Shown: positions 35,563-48,363, numbered from the stretch's first letter. The stretch: 64,000 bases of DNA from Suillus spraguei (GCA_016800925.1 JABCPU010000013.1:124001-188000), one strand, 5' to 3'. The notes: a model not told the origin generated them from the sequence alone. A program made the numbers and translations.

Positions 35563-36930
35563 TCACCGGAGACTGGACATCCCATTCGGTGGAGTAGAAG
35601 TTGGACGAGGCGATGCTGCGTTGTTCAAGTTGCCCAGGGGAAGCCCCGAGCGTGAATTTGCAGGAGTGATAGTGGGGCGAGCGGCATTGAGTCGTTTGAG
35701 TGTATTGATGGGGAACTTTGTTCTGTGTCCGTCAGGGTCAAAGTGGGCAACCAGGGAACGAGGGTAGCTAACCTGCATGTAGAGCAAACCGGGAGTGGTT
35801 GACAGAAAACTGCAAGATCACAGGCTCCTTAGAATTTAGTGACAGAACAGTAAAGACAATACGTACTAGATAAACAGACAGAGCACACAAAACCGATGTC
35901 TACAATGTTCTTGTGGCAGAAGCATGCAGCGCGGAAGTCAATCTTGTCTTGCTTTGGTACAGCTAGAATCTTTCGGATGGATGTTGGTGACAGGAAAGAC
36001 GTCTACGACAATAACAGCTGGTGAACAACAGGATATAACAGACGACAATATAAATTTACGATCAGGTATTGCAGGAGTGCATCCCTACGTTCCAGGTAAA
36101 TGTAAGACCCGTTCGTCAGGTGGGCTGCTTGTTGCAAGAATACGGTGTCGGGCCCATAAACTTTGCACACATCAATTGTCACTTTCTACTCCGCATTGCA
36201 GTCAGTCAAGTAACATGTTGCTGAACGGTGTAAGACATGCCAGTTTTTGTGCAGAAAAAATAGCGTTCATAATCGGGATGTACGAAGAAGACAAGTCGGG
36301 GGAGACTGAAAGAATCAAGATGCGAGGGTCGTGGACGATCGACGGGTCCTCTGCGACACCAGCCGTCGTTGATGAAGGATGGGTGATGCGGTTGATGTCT
36401 GTCTATGGGTTAGGTCGCTGGTAGTAACACATTCCCCTTCACGCACAACACAGTGCTTTCGTTACAGCGCCTACCAATGAACAAGGAGCTGTGATGCAAA
36501 TGAGATGATACAAGGTAGGTAAGATGTCTTTCACTCACGTTCCTCCTCAAGCTCTTCGATAGCATCGAACTCGTTCATGATCCTCTGTACGACCGTTGAA
36601 TCCACAACCTTGAAGGGCAGATACGAGTTAGCATCCAAAGAGGGCGTGTCATCCGAGAGCAGCTCCGTGGATGAATAGAGCAATACACTATTCGTCAGCA
36701 GTTTATAAACTGCCCGCTCATGGGGATAGATCTCACCTCTTCCCGGGAAGTGCGCCAAAGACTACAAGTGAATTCTCATGCTTGGATGCAATATGCGCAT
36801 TCAGAAATGCGAGGAGCTGCGAGAGGAATGTCTCGATGGAGAGTGGATACTGATTTGAAGTTTGCGCAGAGAGGTGCCATTGCGTTGGAGATAGGTCTAC
36901 TATCACGGATAAATGGGAAGCTTTTTCCAT
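35563..36930 (-). CDS. TFB4: TFIIH core subunit TFB4 (p34/GTF2H3)
   Basis: Subunit of transcription/repair factor TFIIH, partner of p44/Ssl1. The vWA-like N-terminal domain begins MEKASHLSVIVDLSPTQWHLS, then FLSQLLAFLNAHIASKHENSLVVFGALPG. Further on are SLVGAVTKALCYINRI, ILILSVSPDLSSSYIPIMNAIFSAQK, VTIDVCKVYG and FLQQAAHLTNGSYI. The C-terminal zinc-binding domain is FRAACFCHKNIVDIGFVCSVCLS followed by FCQPLPVCSTCRTKF, giving the Cys pairs typical of p34. A low-complexity tail ends MSSLR. About 320 residues. One intron, after AQKL, needs a GC donor (GCATGT); the others are GT-AG. It ends 113 bp from the convergent taspase-like gene. Confidence 0.9.
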
Positions 36931-37287
36931 GGCTGAAAACTTGAAACAACGACACTAGTACTTTAGCGCATGTTCTTCAGAGCAGAGCTAATTATCTGAT
37001 AGACCAGCTCAGAGTCAACTTTCGAGCCGGATCGACTTATTTGTTCACGTGACTTAATGCAAATAAAATATTCATTCAATCCTACCACCTGCAATTTATG
37101 TCAAGGGCATGATATTCACAATGAATTTAAGTATATAATGTCTGTTGTACAGCAGCAGCGCTGCTGAATTCCAAATGTGAAAGGGATCACCGGTCCAATT
37201 AGTCAGATTTGAACATCGATAGCTTAAATTTGGCTCGGAAGGCCGCCGTTACGAGCCAACGATATTCCGCTGACGTGCATAAATAAT
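36931..37287. promoter_or_regulatory. Intergenic: TFB4 5' region
   Basis: This 357 bp stretch lies upstream of TFB4 and is AT-rich (AAATAAAATATTCATTC near 37060). It borders the 3' end of the cysteine synthase pseudogene. No other feature was seen. Confidence 0.35.
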
Positions 37288-38660
37288 CTAGAACCGCATA
37301 CTTCTTTAGGCTTTCTGGTATGGCACGCCCTAACCCATTCGACTCTAGCCAACTCTTCGAGAATAAACGGCTCTGATATCGGTAAGCACCATCACACAAT
37401 ATCGTCACCACTTTAGATCCTGGTAGACAAGATTGAGTTATGAGTTTGAAATTGAAATACAGTTAACTATTGTCCTTACCCTTCCCTAACTTTTGGGCAA
37501 GCTCCACAGCTGCAATGACATTCAACGCCGAGGAAGCACCTACGTACAAGCCTTCGGTGTCAAGAAGTTGATATAACATGGATATCGCCTTCTCGTCCAG
37601 GATGTGAAGTGCCCCGTGAGGTCATGGACAAAAGTGCCCAAATTACTTGTTACACGACCCTGACGGATCCCTGTATAAATGTGACAAGGACATGATGGAA
37701 CGTTCAGCCATCAGAATCACAGCAATACACAGGAAAGTCTAACCTTCTGTGATGGAACTTCCAGAACGCTCGATGAGATTTCCACCAAAAGTCACGTATT
37801 CGTATAAGACACTCCCAGGCGGATCGGCGAGCCATATTTGCGTCCTGCTCCTTTCCTTCAGATACTTGCCAACTCCAGCCAGAGTGCCGCCAGTACCGGT
37901 TGCGCAAACGAACCATCAATCTCACCATTCGTCTGTTCCCATATTTCGGGCCCAGTAGAGGTATAGTGGGCGTACGCGTTCGCAGTGTTATCAAATTGGT
38001 CTGTCCATATGGCATTCTCGAACTTTTCGGCGTATTCCTTCGCCTGGTGATTGTAGTTCAATGGGTAGGGAATTGCTGGCACTGGGTAGACCTCGGCGCC
38101 GAGCATCCGGAGAAGGTCGATCTTCTCTCGGCTCTGAGTACCAAAGCATCAGCGAAGAAAACAGCAACCAAATGGTTGAATTTACTTGAGTGTTGGGCAT
38201 GAATATCACACACTTGTAGCCCCTGGCTCTACAAACATGGGCAAGGCCGATACCAGTGTTGCCTCAGTGCCCTCGACAACGGTTCCACCGGGTTTTATTC
38301 TGGGTACGTCTTCAACACTGAATGCATCGTGAAACACATTATGACCACTCACCGACCCTTCTTCTCCGCATCCTGAATTATGGTGACAGCGGCACGGTCT
38401 TTAACACTGCCTCCGGGGTTTTGGAATTCAGCTTTCCAGTACATTTCGCATCCTATTAGCTCTGAAAGTGTTTCAAGATAGATCTAAGCATGTATAGTCG
38501 CTGTTAAAGGGGTATTTCAGTGCCTTCGCGGATGGATCTCCTCACCAATGGGGTGTGTTTCCCACAGAGCCGGTGAAACCGTTGACAGCACTGTTGTTTG
38601 TCACGGACCATCTACTCTGCTGAACATCAATCCATTGCGAGCCTGATTGCATCGTGTAAT
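37288..38660 (-). pseudogene. Cysteine synthase paralogue, broken
   Basis: Second copy of the gene at 1312-2666, same strand, with matching exon-intron positions and blocks such as [11 protein letters not shown] and [15 protein letters not shown]. Compared with the intact copy it has: a 2 nt insertion at the GNTPL codons; a 1 nt deletion in EGTAGN; a 1 nt deletion after EIDG just before the STGTGG-equivalent; a 1 nt deletion at the DLSGALH-equivalent; a 6 nt in-frame loss in PYENPL; and loss of the normal stop after AVLD. With at least four frameshifts it cannot encode the enzyme. Similarity continues upstream of the start (GCGAGCACGACAT near 38740), so the promoter was duplicated too. Codons and splice sites are otherwise well kept, suggesting fairly recent decay. 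Confidence 0.88.
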
Positions 38661-40492
38661 CTAGTGTTATTCAGAGAAAGTACGGAAGAGATGGAAAGCA
38701 TGCAAGCCAGATTACATCTTTCCGTCAGATGCATGACAGTGGGAAGCGAGCACGACATGTTGTGACTATGTCACATTCCTGAAAGTTAGCAGACTCACTA
38801 GGGGTATCATGGTGACTGTCTGCGAGTCTGCTGACTCTCGCATACCGTCCGTAAACTTAGCCAATGGCCACATGGACTCTCTTTATCTTACGGGATATTC
38901 GTGTTCTGGTACCACAAGCGCTTGATCATGATCTCGTGCGAGAGGCACCGATTTGAAATCAACGTTATTGGATCCGTTTTGTGGAGCACGGATCTCGTAC
39001 AGAGCCTTTAGTCCATATTCATGATCCATCATCCAGGGTCATAGAATTCGATGGACGGTACCACCATATTCGCGCGAAGGGGATATGGCAGAAGAATGGA
39101 ACCGATAATGATCAAGACTCTCAAATGAGGTGATCACGGGGTGAGACAGAAGCGCGGCGTTGAACATGCCACGTCAAGTTAGAGCGATAATCCCAGCTTT
39201 GGGACAATCTAGACGTCCTGAAGGGGTATTGTCGCAAAATTAGCGTGGCGCGCAAACATTCCTCGTATCATGGGTGTTAGAGGGTCCTTTAGTTAAAGGG
39301 ACAAGAAAAAACTCGAAAATTGATGTGTTCATCGTTAGGGTCAGTGAGCAAGCTAAATTGGCGACAGCACGTGATTAAGAATTGAATTACAAATAGTTCA
39401 GCAGCGCTGGCGGACCGCGGCGGACGGCCGTGAAGGACCAAAAAAAGGTGATGCAAATCAGTGGGCAGTCCCATCGAAAGTCGGCCCTGGTGGAACATTC
39501 GATACGATGTTGCCGGATGCGGTAGGAAAGTTGCCAGGGCCTCGTTCTTGATGGCCATTCGAGGGAAGACCAATGGTTTAGTCACCGCCACGGTACAGCG
39601 AGCAGCCGCATGTGTATATTATGTGATGAGCGCTGGTGATGTGGTGACCCAAGATGAGGTATAGGTTCCGGAGTGCGGCGATGAAGGGGCATGCACAAAA
39701 GGCGAGATGACTGTTCATTGGATGACTTGGCACTGGAATTATATGCTTCGATGAACGTACAGGTGCCTGAGAAAGGCATGGTATGGGGAGCAACGTGTTA
39801 TAAAATGACCGCGGTCAACAGGCCCACAACAGTATAGCGATCATGACGTGACGTGGGTGTGCAACGAGATAAGTATTGATTGTCATGTTCCATTACTGGG
39901 TTTGGACTCGGCGGTGAGCACTGTAGGCCGAGGAGCGTGGATTTGGCGGAGATTTAGGGGGAATGATGGCCCCTTGACTATGGGTATTTCTGGCGATGAC
40001 TGGACAAGGTAGGGTTTATGATCAGGCGAATCAAGCTGAGAAACTGACGTCCAGGTAGTTGAACGACAATCTGTACAAGGTTAGACTAGCTGCGGTAGAT
40101 AACAATGATGTGTTTATGGAAGCCGTTAAACTGAGATGCTGCATTCGATGGGCGTTACGCTTATCCGAAGACCGACATGATGAGAATGGCGCATTAATTT
40201 AACCCTAAACTGTTCTCAAAAATACTCGAAAATATGTCTAGAATAATACAACTTTTATATGAAATTACATTCAAAATTAAGTTTTTGACAAATTTTATTC
40301 CAAAATGTTATGCCCCAACCCGGATTTCACCAATGCCATGAGCGGTGACGATGGGGCCTTGCCCGGCGTTGTCCGTAGCGATGGCCACACGTGTGAACAT
40401 TTTCGTCAACAAGATCCTTGACGACCTCTTCCCTCCCCTCTCTACCCCCAACCACATCCTCTCCCTCCACTGTCCATCACAGCGTCGACACC
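38661..40492. promoter_or_regulatory. Gene-free stretch with CHD1 5' region
   Basis: About 1.8 kb without a supported gene. Open frames at 39289-39793 on both strands overlap each other and carry no recognisable domain. A strongly AT-rich block lies at about 40190-40310. The last ~90 bp before the CHD1 start are C/T-rich, as expected for a fungal 5' leader. Confidence 0.35.
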
Positions 40493-43400
40493 ATGGCGCT
40501 CAATCCCGACGCTCTTAACCTCAATTATGACAGTGATGACTCTATGCAGGTCGATTCTGAAAACGAACAAGTCAACAATCATCACATTCCTGTCGATAAT
40601 GTTCAAGACCCAGACCCAGACCCAGATGCTGATGCTGATGGCGATGCAGAGGACGTTGATGACACTACCTCTCTCGCCATTGCTGGGCCATCTTCATACA
40701 CCCCCAAAGGCTCCGTAAGTCTCATGTCATATGTTAGTAATTTCAATTTTATTCAAGATCATCTGCATTTTTTCAAAGGATGTCGAAGAGTCGGTATGTT
40801 ATCTATCATATCTTTTCCTTCCGAGATCGTTGACCATTGTACTCAAGGGGTATGAGGATAATGTCGAGGAGGACGACGAGGACGAGGACGATGGCTCCTA
40901 TGCAGACGACGAATACGGAAAAAAGAAAGCTCCAAAGAAGAGAAAAAAGAAATCACAGCCGTCATCGTCGGCACCAAGACCTAAAGGTATGCACCCTATT
41001 TCCACAGTGGAACTTACGCTTAGTTTTTGTACAGCCGTCTCTCGGAACAACGACTCAGATTCAGATTCAGAATATGGATCCAGATCGAAGAAGAAGAAAC
41101 GGCCTCGTGTTTCTGGAGACGAAATCCGCGTCTCCAGCCGAGGTGGCAAGATTCCCAATTATACCGATGACGTCCAAGCTCTGGCTGAGCTATCAGAAGA
41201 GGATGTCGATCAAGGGTACTATGTCGATCCTATTGCACAGTTCAAAGAGGAAGATGAGATCGAGTCTGTTTTGAGTCATTGCAGAGATGAGGGCCGTGAA
41301 GACGATCCTGAAGATATCTGGTTCGATAATGTTGTAAGTCCCATAATCATTTTCAGGCAAGCAAGATTGTTGTTAATATGTCATAAAGCGTTTTCACATT
41401 AAGTGGAAAAATTTCTCGCATCTGCACAACACCGATGAGACCTACGAATTTCTCAAACGCTTCAAGGGCCTCAAGCGTGTCGACAACTATATCAAAGCTT
41501 ACAAGACATACCAGTCTCGCCTCAACGCGCCAGGCATCTCACAGGAAGATGCTGAGGCATTACTTCTTGAAAAGGAACGCGAGAAGGAGGAGCTCGAGAC
41601 CTATAAGATTGTCGAACGTATCGTCTCACACCGCGATGGTGCAGAGGGTATGACAGAGTACTTCTGCAAATGGACTGGGCTCAATTATGAGCACTGTACA
41701 TGGGAAACGCAGGAAGAAGTGCGTCCTATCGCTAAGGCCCAAATTGAGGCGTATCGGCAACGAGAGGTCGAGGCAAAATTCCCTTACAAGAGCCTTAATT
41801 ATGCGCGTAACCAGCGGCCACCATTCCAGAAGATTGAGAAGGATCCTGACTACATCACCTCGACGGGTGGTGAACTGAAGGACTTCCAGGTTACCGGACT
41901 GAACTGGTTGGCATATTTGTGGAGTAAAGGCGAGAACGGCATTCTTGCTGATGAAATGGGTCTCGGAAAGGTATATATATATTTATTTATTTGCTTTCAG
42001 AGTGCTAAAACGTGCGCAGACCGTACAAACGGTTTCTTTCCTGTCCTACCTCTTCCATGACATGCACCAATATGGTCCATTCCTTGTCATCGTTCCGCTT
42101 TCTACGATCACCGCCTGGCAATCGCAGTTTGCGGCGTGGGCACCTGATCTGAATGTCATCACCTACATAGGAACCGCTCCTGCACGTGAGGTCATTCGGA
42201 CGTATGAATTCGGTCCCTCCAACAAACGACTGAAGATGAATGTCTTGCTGACCACGTACGAGCTTACTCTCAGGGACGCAAAGGAACTTGCGGACATCAA
42301 GTGGCAGGCGCTTGCTGTTGACGAGGTGAGACAGCGATGCAGAACATCTTTAAGTAGTCACTGATGGCCGTTTCAGGCTCATCGGCTCAAGAACTCAGAA
42401 AGCCAGTTGTACGAAGCTTTGAGGTCCTTCCCTGCTGCGTCGAAGCTATTGATCACCGGTACGCCACTACAAAACAATGTCAAGGGTGCGTATTGCTTCA
42501 ACTGGATTCTGGTGATTTTTGCTGATGTCGCACCATGTGCAGAGTTGCTTTCATTGATGCACTTCCTGATGCCTGAGAAGTGTACGTTCTGTGTCGTATT
42601 CTTGTCATTGTAGTTATGGCTGAAGAGATGTTGCTTATAGTTGCTTTGACAAACGAATTCGACCTTAACGATGCAGACCACGAAGCCAAGATCAAGGAGC
42701 TGCACGAACAACTTGAGTCCCTCATGCTCCGCCGGCTCAAACGTGACGTCCTTACTTCCTTGCCTACAAAGAGTGAGCGCATCCTTCGAGTAGAAATGTC
42801 TGCCCTGCAGACGCATTTCTACAAGAACATCCTGACAAAAGTAGGCTTATGCTTGGCTGGTTATCAACTCTTGCTAACCCTCATCTAGAACTTCCAGGGG
42901 TTGGTGAAGAGCGCAAATGGGAACAATAACATCAGTCTCCTGAACATTGCGATGGAACTCAAGAAAGCTGCGAATCACCCTTATCTTTTCGACGGTGCTG
43001 AAGTGCGCACTGATGTTAATGATGATACCCTCAAAGGCCTCGTCATGAATAGCGGAAAGATGGTTCTCCTCGACAAGCTCCTCGTACGCCTGCGGCAAGA
43101 TGGTCATCGCGTGCTCATTTTCAGTCAAATGGTCCGGATGTTAGACATCTTGAGTGATTACATGAGTCTTCGTGGGTACCAACATCAACGTCTGGATGGC
43201 ATGGTCGCATCAGATGCGAGGAAGAGATCAATTGCGCATTTCAACTCACCCGGATCGCCTGACTTCGCCTTCTTGTTGTCGACCCGCGCAGGCGGTCTTG
43301 GCATCAATTTGGAGACTGCCGATACTGTCATTATTTTTGACGTACGTGGGTCGTTGTATGACATGGCATATCACTGATATTTTTGCAGAGTGACTGGAAT

Positions 43401-45668
43401 CCTCAAAATGACTTGCAAGCCATGGCACGTGCTCATCGCATAGGGCAAAAGTCTCATGTCAGCGTCTACCGTTTCGTCAGCAAGGACACGATGGAAGAGG
43501 ACGTTCTCGAAAGGGCCAAGAAAAAGATGGTGTTGGAGTATGCCAGTGCGTAATAATACTTTGACCCGATTCACATCTGATCTCACATATATCATATTAG
43601 TCATCAATCAGATGGACACTTCACAGGCACACCTGAGCTCTAACCCAAAAGGCGAGAAGGTCAAGGATTCCACGAAACCTGACAATCTCAGCAAAGATGA
43701 GCTCACCGCAGTCTTGAAATATGGCGCTCAGAAAATGTGAGTGATGATGTTCCCGTGGTCAGGCCCACCGCTCACCCTATTTCCAGGTTCGACAAAGACG
43801 ACTCGCAACAGAACCAGAAGCTTGACGAGATGGACCTTGACGACATTCTCAACCGCGCCGAGGACCATGAGACAATGGCCGCTGGCGGCGACGGTGGTGC
43901 CTCGCTTGGTGGTGAAGGCTTTCTCGCTCAGTTCGCTGCCGTGAGCGACGTCAAGAATGACATGAGTTGGGAGGACATCATCCCCGCTGAGGAGCGACAC
44001 AAGTTCGAGAAAGAGGAAGATGAGCGGAAGGCTGATGAACTGGTTGCAGCGGAACTTAGAGATCGGAAGCGTACCCATGCACCTGTGTCCTATGAGGGCA
44101 TGGATGTCGATCATCCTGCACCAGCACCTGCTCCGAAGAAACCCAAAGTTCCCGGACCCCAGAGAAAGACAGCTAGTCAGAAGGCCATGGAACTCAAAGA
44201 ACGAGACGTCCGCGTTCTTATTCGGAGTCTACAGCGTTGGGGCGACATCCGTCAGCGTTATGATGTTATTGTGAGTAGATTGTTATTTTTTTCAGATACT
44301 AGACCCTCGTTCCCTCTGTAGGTCAACGAATCTAAACTTGGTGACAAGCACAAGGGTATGATTATGGATGTCTCCGACGAGATTATCGAAGTTTGCACGC
44401 AAGCTGTCGAGCAGAATAACCAGGAAAAGCGGGAACGTATGGCGGCAGGGGAGACCTTGACTAATGCCCAGAAGAGCAAGGCCGTCCTCGTTACTTTCCG
44501 CAACGTCGGAAACATCAATGCGGAGACCGTACTATCACGGTACCGTGACCTTCGCATCCTGAACAATATTTTAGGCGAGTTCACTACGGACGAACTATAC
44601 AATTGGTCTATTCCGATTGAGAACATCAGACCGACTCTCAACTGGTCTGGGCGGTGGGGACCGCAAGAAGATGCTATGCTTCTTGTTGGAGCCTTCATAT
44701 ATGGGTTCGGCAACTGGGAAGCCATGGCGAAGGATGTTCGGCTAGGCCTTCAAGGCAAATTCTTCTTGGAGGAAGGCAAGAAGGGGGAAGATGCGACAAC
44801 TCGACCGATTCCCAATGCCATCCACCTCGTCCGGCGAGGTGACTTCCTCCTTGGCCTACTTCGTGAGCATGACGAGAAGCTACGTTCGTACGAGAGCTCT
44901 TTGCGGAATAAGGGTCATTTGAAAGGTTCGGCCACTCCTCCCCCAACAGCTGTGGCGTCGTCGTCGTCGTCACCTCCGATCGGCCGGAAACGGCGCGCGG
45001 AGAGCGAGGCCGTTGCATCCATCGACGATGGTGGAGCGAAGAGACGCAAGAGACGGCCTACTCCCACCTTCACGGACTCCGAATCGTCGGACGAGTGGTG
45101 AGTCTTATGTTAGACTATAAGTAATACATAGATACTGATGCAATCTTAGCCCATCTATGGATGAGGCTGCGACGAAGGAAGAGTTGAGACCGGTCAAAAA
45201 GCAGCTGGTAAGTAATTCCTTATGATGCTCTCGCCAATGTTAACTCTTTGCATGTAGAAGCAACTGAAGTTGTCTGGCGAGGACATGCCTCGCGACGACA
45301 AGGTTGCCATTCTCAAAGACTCTTTAGCTGCTATTGGACGACGCATTGAAATTGTTCTTCAGAATAAACAAGCCGCTGGAGAGGACCGAGAACGATGGCG
45401 TCGACATCTCTGGGCGTGAGTACGAAAATCTAGACCAGTCGTATCAATGTTCATCTTCGATCACAGTTTCGTGACACTTTTCTGGCCTAAGAAAGTCAAG
45501 GCGTCGAAATTGGAGGATATTCATGCCAAAATGGTGATGAAGGAAGCTGCACCACGAGCGTCTGCGGAAGCTTCGACGTCTGCCAAGAAGCCTCGTCCCA
45601 GTACAGGTGGCAAGAGCAATGGCACACCATCTACCACGACGAAATCTAATGGCAAAAGTCATCGATAG
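40493..45668 (+). CDS. CHD1: CHD1 chromatin remodelling ATPase
   Basis: Nucleosome-sliding ATPase that spaces nucleosomes over transcribed genes. About 1,400 residues. Order: acidic N-terminus with Asp/Pro/Ala repeats and a basic [11 protein letters not shown] patch; chromodomain 1 ([11 protein letters not shown] through [14 protein letters not shown]); chromodomain 2 ([28 protein letters not shown]); Snf2 ATPase ([45 protein letters not shown], the DEAH-equivalent [20 protein letters not shown]); helicase C ([47 protein letters not shown]); SANT-SLIDE-like DNA-binding region ([39 protein letters not shown]); and a C-terminal CHCT/DUF4208 helical domain ([19 protein letters not shown]). A 15 nt microexon lies at 40779-40793. 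The join after LMPEK near 42578 needs a non-obvious donor to stay in frame. Confidence 0.95.
40779..40793 (+). other. 15 nt microexon of CHD1
   Basis: Five codons (DVEES) lie between introns ending TTTCAAAG and beginning GTATGT. Splicing SYTPKGS to this exon and on to [13 protein letters not shown] keeps frame and joins two acidic stretches. It lies in the disordered N-terminus of CHD1. Confidence 0.6.
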
Positions 45669-48143
45669 TACTTCCTTTACTAATATTTGCTCATACTCCC
45701 TGTCGTGCTTTGGATCTTACCCTTGTTCTTGCTTTCACGCTCTCTATCACAATTAACTTTTTTTAAGTCAAGTTGCAATATTCCACAATTCTCTTATCCC
45801 TTATGGACATGTATCGAATTATCAACTTCATTCTCGACCGCAATGAAAATTGGTTTGATTTGCCACCACACCAAGGGGACATGTCCCATAGTCAGCCTTC
45901 CTGCCAACACTACTTCGAGGTGTTGTAAACACGCTGGCTTACTAGAGTTCCTATAATCCACACAAATATGTACTGTCCGAAACACAAGCTTTCGGTATCA
46001 CTACCTTTTGGCGTAACACTTAAACGGACAACAGTCTTGACTAAATTACAGATATGTCGTGAACAATGAAACGGTAGGCCTTGCAATAATTTATGGCCAT
46101 GGGGGGAGGTTGATGAATCGACATCAATAAAGCAGGAAAAGAACTTGAACATCGGGATATACCGTACTGGTAGTCATGCACGCCGAAAGTTACAAGGATG
46201 CATTTCTGCAACGACCGACAGCAGAAGGTCGTCTTCCCGCTCACCAGAATGATGCAAACATGCACGAATGATTGGCAGTCCTTCGCAGAGAAATCAAAAA
46301 CATAGCACATGTTGACACGATCTCAGGCTAGTGGAACCTCCGGCCCCCTCCCAGTGACTCCCAAGGTAATGACGGTAAAACCTTTGCGCTCAAATCTGAC
46401 GCGATACTACGTTAGCCTTCACAGGGCCCAGCCCATGCTCAAAAAAAGTATACGTCGCGGTACCATGGTTTCCTAGCTGCAGAGTGCCAGAGAACGAAGC
46501 CGCCAGCTGAGAGCATACGATAAAATTGGTCAACCTCATCATCGAAATCCTTGAATCCTGGTGTCGAGGTGATCCATAACAAGGGCTCGGGTGAGAGACC
46601 AAGAAGTCGATCTTCGTAGGTCACTGAGGAGTTTCATCGGACTAGTAAGTAGTAAGCTTCACGGTACTAACAGTGCTTCAGTTCGAGGAAGAACTTGGAC
46701 TTGGACATCCTGCTGGGAGGTGACTTATGCACTGCAGCAGTAGTGAGGTGTTCTCAAGTGGGGAAAGCACAGGTGGCATGCCCACATGGTAAAACATTAA
46801 TATCAAAGGTGCGTCTGGTTCCATTTTCATTTATGACTGGTCGTCTCATTGCATTTTGTGGTTTGGATTGGCCAGTGCCTACTGCTCGTACATTGACTGT
46901 GGACACCACAGGTTCATACCCGAGCTCGAATAGTTCCGTAATCTCACTGAACACCCTCATGATCACACAGCATCTGCCCTCGAAAACATCTACTACTCAT
47001 TCGTGTTATCTACTCAAACCATGTTCACAGAAGATATCTGTTGTCGAGTATGTGAGTTTCTCGGATGCTGGCCATTTCGAGAAGGACTCTGTTGAGGTCG
47101 GGCAGGTAAGCTCCTGAGTTTGTTCAATCACGCACGCTTATTGAGAAGCGGAAAAAATAGTTTCCGCTACGACCTGCGTATGACACAACGTTCAATGGCT
47201 CGCAAGGACTGACACCACGACGCGCCGTACTCGACCTTCGCACAGATATATTTGCACATGTTCAAACACACGCTATCGAGAGTGTGAAATAGGCGCGATA
47301 TGTGGTCGACGATAAATGAAGAGAAAGACACGGCGAACGTAGTTCACAATTCATGATTGCTGCAATGAATGAGAAGTGACCGTCCGCAGACGAGCGGAGC
47401 GCTTGTATGGTAATTATTATTTTGATGGTAAGTAGTTCAATTTGTACCATTCCTGCTCTTTGCCGTATTGTAAGTCTAGCTAATGTCCTTGTTTTGTTTG
47501 ACGAGAAAACTGACTAATGTTTGCAGCGTGACCTAACAATCAACCTCTTCTCCTCTCACTCGCTCGAGTCGCTTGCTGTTCTGCATTTCACTGGAGGTTG
47601 ATGGATGGTGTTGAACGTGGCTGGGATTTTGGGCTGTAGAGGTGCGTGTATTATACTGCTTCATCATGCTAACCTACCTCGTTTTCTTTGCTTTTCCCTC
47701 CGTTCATTTTGTTCGCCTCCACCCCACATTTTGGCCTCCCTCGCTCACTGGTCTTGCTCTCTCGCTCACATCTTACCGTTTCGCTCTCTCTGACTCTTGA
47801 AATTTCGTCTCCATTTCTGCACTGCATGCATCATCGTTTCCCGTGTCGAGTAGTTTCTCCAATACTTTATCATGTAACTTGCCCGAGTGCACATGGCTCA
47901 CTGCAAACATCGTCTCCTCATTTCGTTGATTCCCAAGTTTTTCTCGAACCTTCGCGACTCGCTGATTGTGTTATTAGTTTGCTCTCGCTGGTTACTGAGT
48001 CTCACTTGCTGATCTCACTAGCTACTCTTCCTCGGTACCTCGCCGCTCTCGCACGCTCGTTACCCCCGCACGCTCGCTGCCGTCACACTCTCGCTACCCC
48101 CGAACCCTCACTGCTCTCCCTCCCTCGCTACTCTTCGTTGTCG
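45669..48143. other. Gene-poor region with unassigned open frames and pyrimidine-rich DNA
   Basis: No gene model is supported in 2.5 kb. A minus frame at 46439-46624 (FKDFDDEVDQFYRMLSAGG) reads like real protein, but its neighbours are in other frames and no family was recognised. A + frame at 46695-47117 has 140 codons without a known motif. From about 47680 to 48140 the + strand is strongly C/T-rich (CTCGCT- and CCCTC-type runs), which creates a spurious Ser/Leu-rich frame. Confidence 0.35.
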
Positions 48144-48289
48144 TACCTGTGAGTATACCCATCACGGGTATGTGCGCGCCGTGACTCGTACCCATACCCA
48201 TACATGCAGCCACGGGTGTGTACCCTTGGCGGGTACGGGTGCGGGTTGACCTCGGGACACCCGCGGGTTTACCCGTGCCAATCCCTAAA
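48144..48289. mobile_element. Probable hAT-type transposon terminal region
   Basis: Dense repeats of ACGGGT/ACCCGT in both orientations (CACGGGTATG, CGGGTACGGGTGCGGGTT, CCGCGGGTTTACCCGTG) end at CCAATCCCTAA. Read on the minus strand this starts TTAGGGATTGGCACGGGT. Fungal hAT elements commonly carry such subterminal CGGGT repeats and an end of the form YAGGGnTTGG. No transposase or partner end was identified nearby, so a solo or decayed end is likely. Confidence 0.4.
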
Positions 48290-48363
48290 CATCACTATCA
48301 ACGACGTCCCAGTGTTAGAGCTGGAGAAGGACGCTGTTGTAAGTCCGCACGTCAAACTAACCC

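Noticed and set aside
37288..38660. Second functional cysteine synthase
   Set aside because: At least four frameshifts relative to the intact copy, two of them next to cofactor-binding motifs.
40201..40212. Interstitial telomere repeat (TAACCCTAAAC)
   Set aside because: A single partial unit in AT-rich DNA; chance is sufficient.
42407..43128. Antisense frames across CHD1 as genes
   Set aside because: They lie wholly within well-supported CHD1 exons and have no recognisable content.
47688..48152. 154-codon Ser/Leu-rich + strand frame
   Set aside because: It is produced by the C/T-rich DNA; all three frames there are unusually open and no motif is present.
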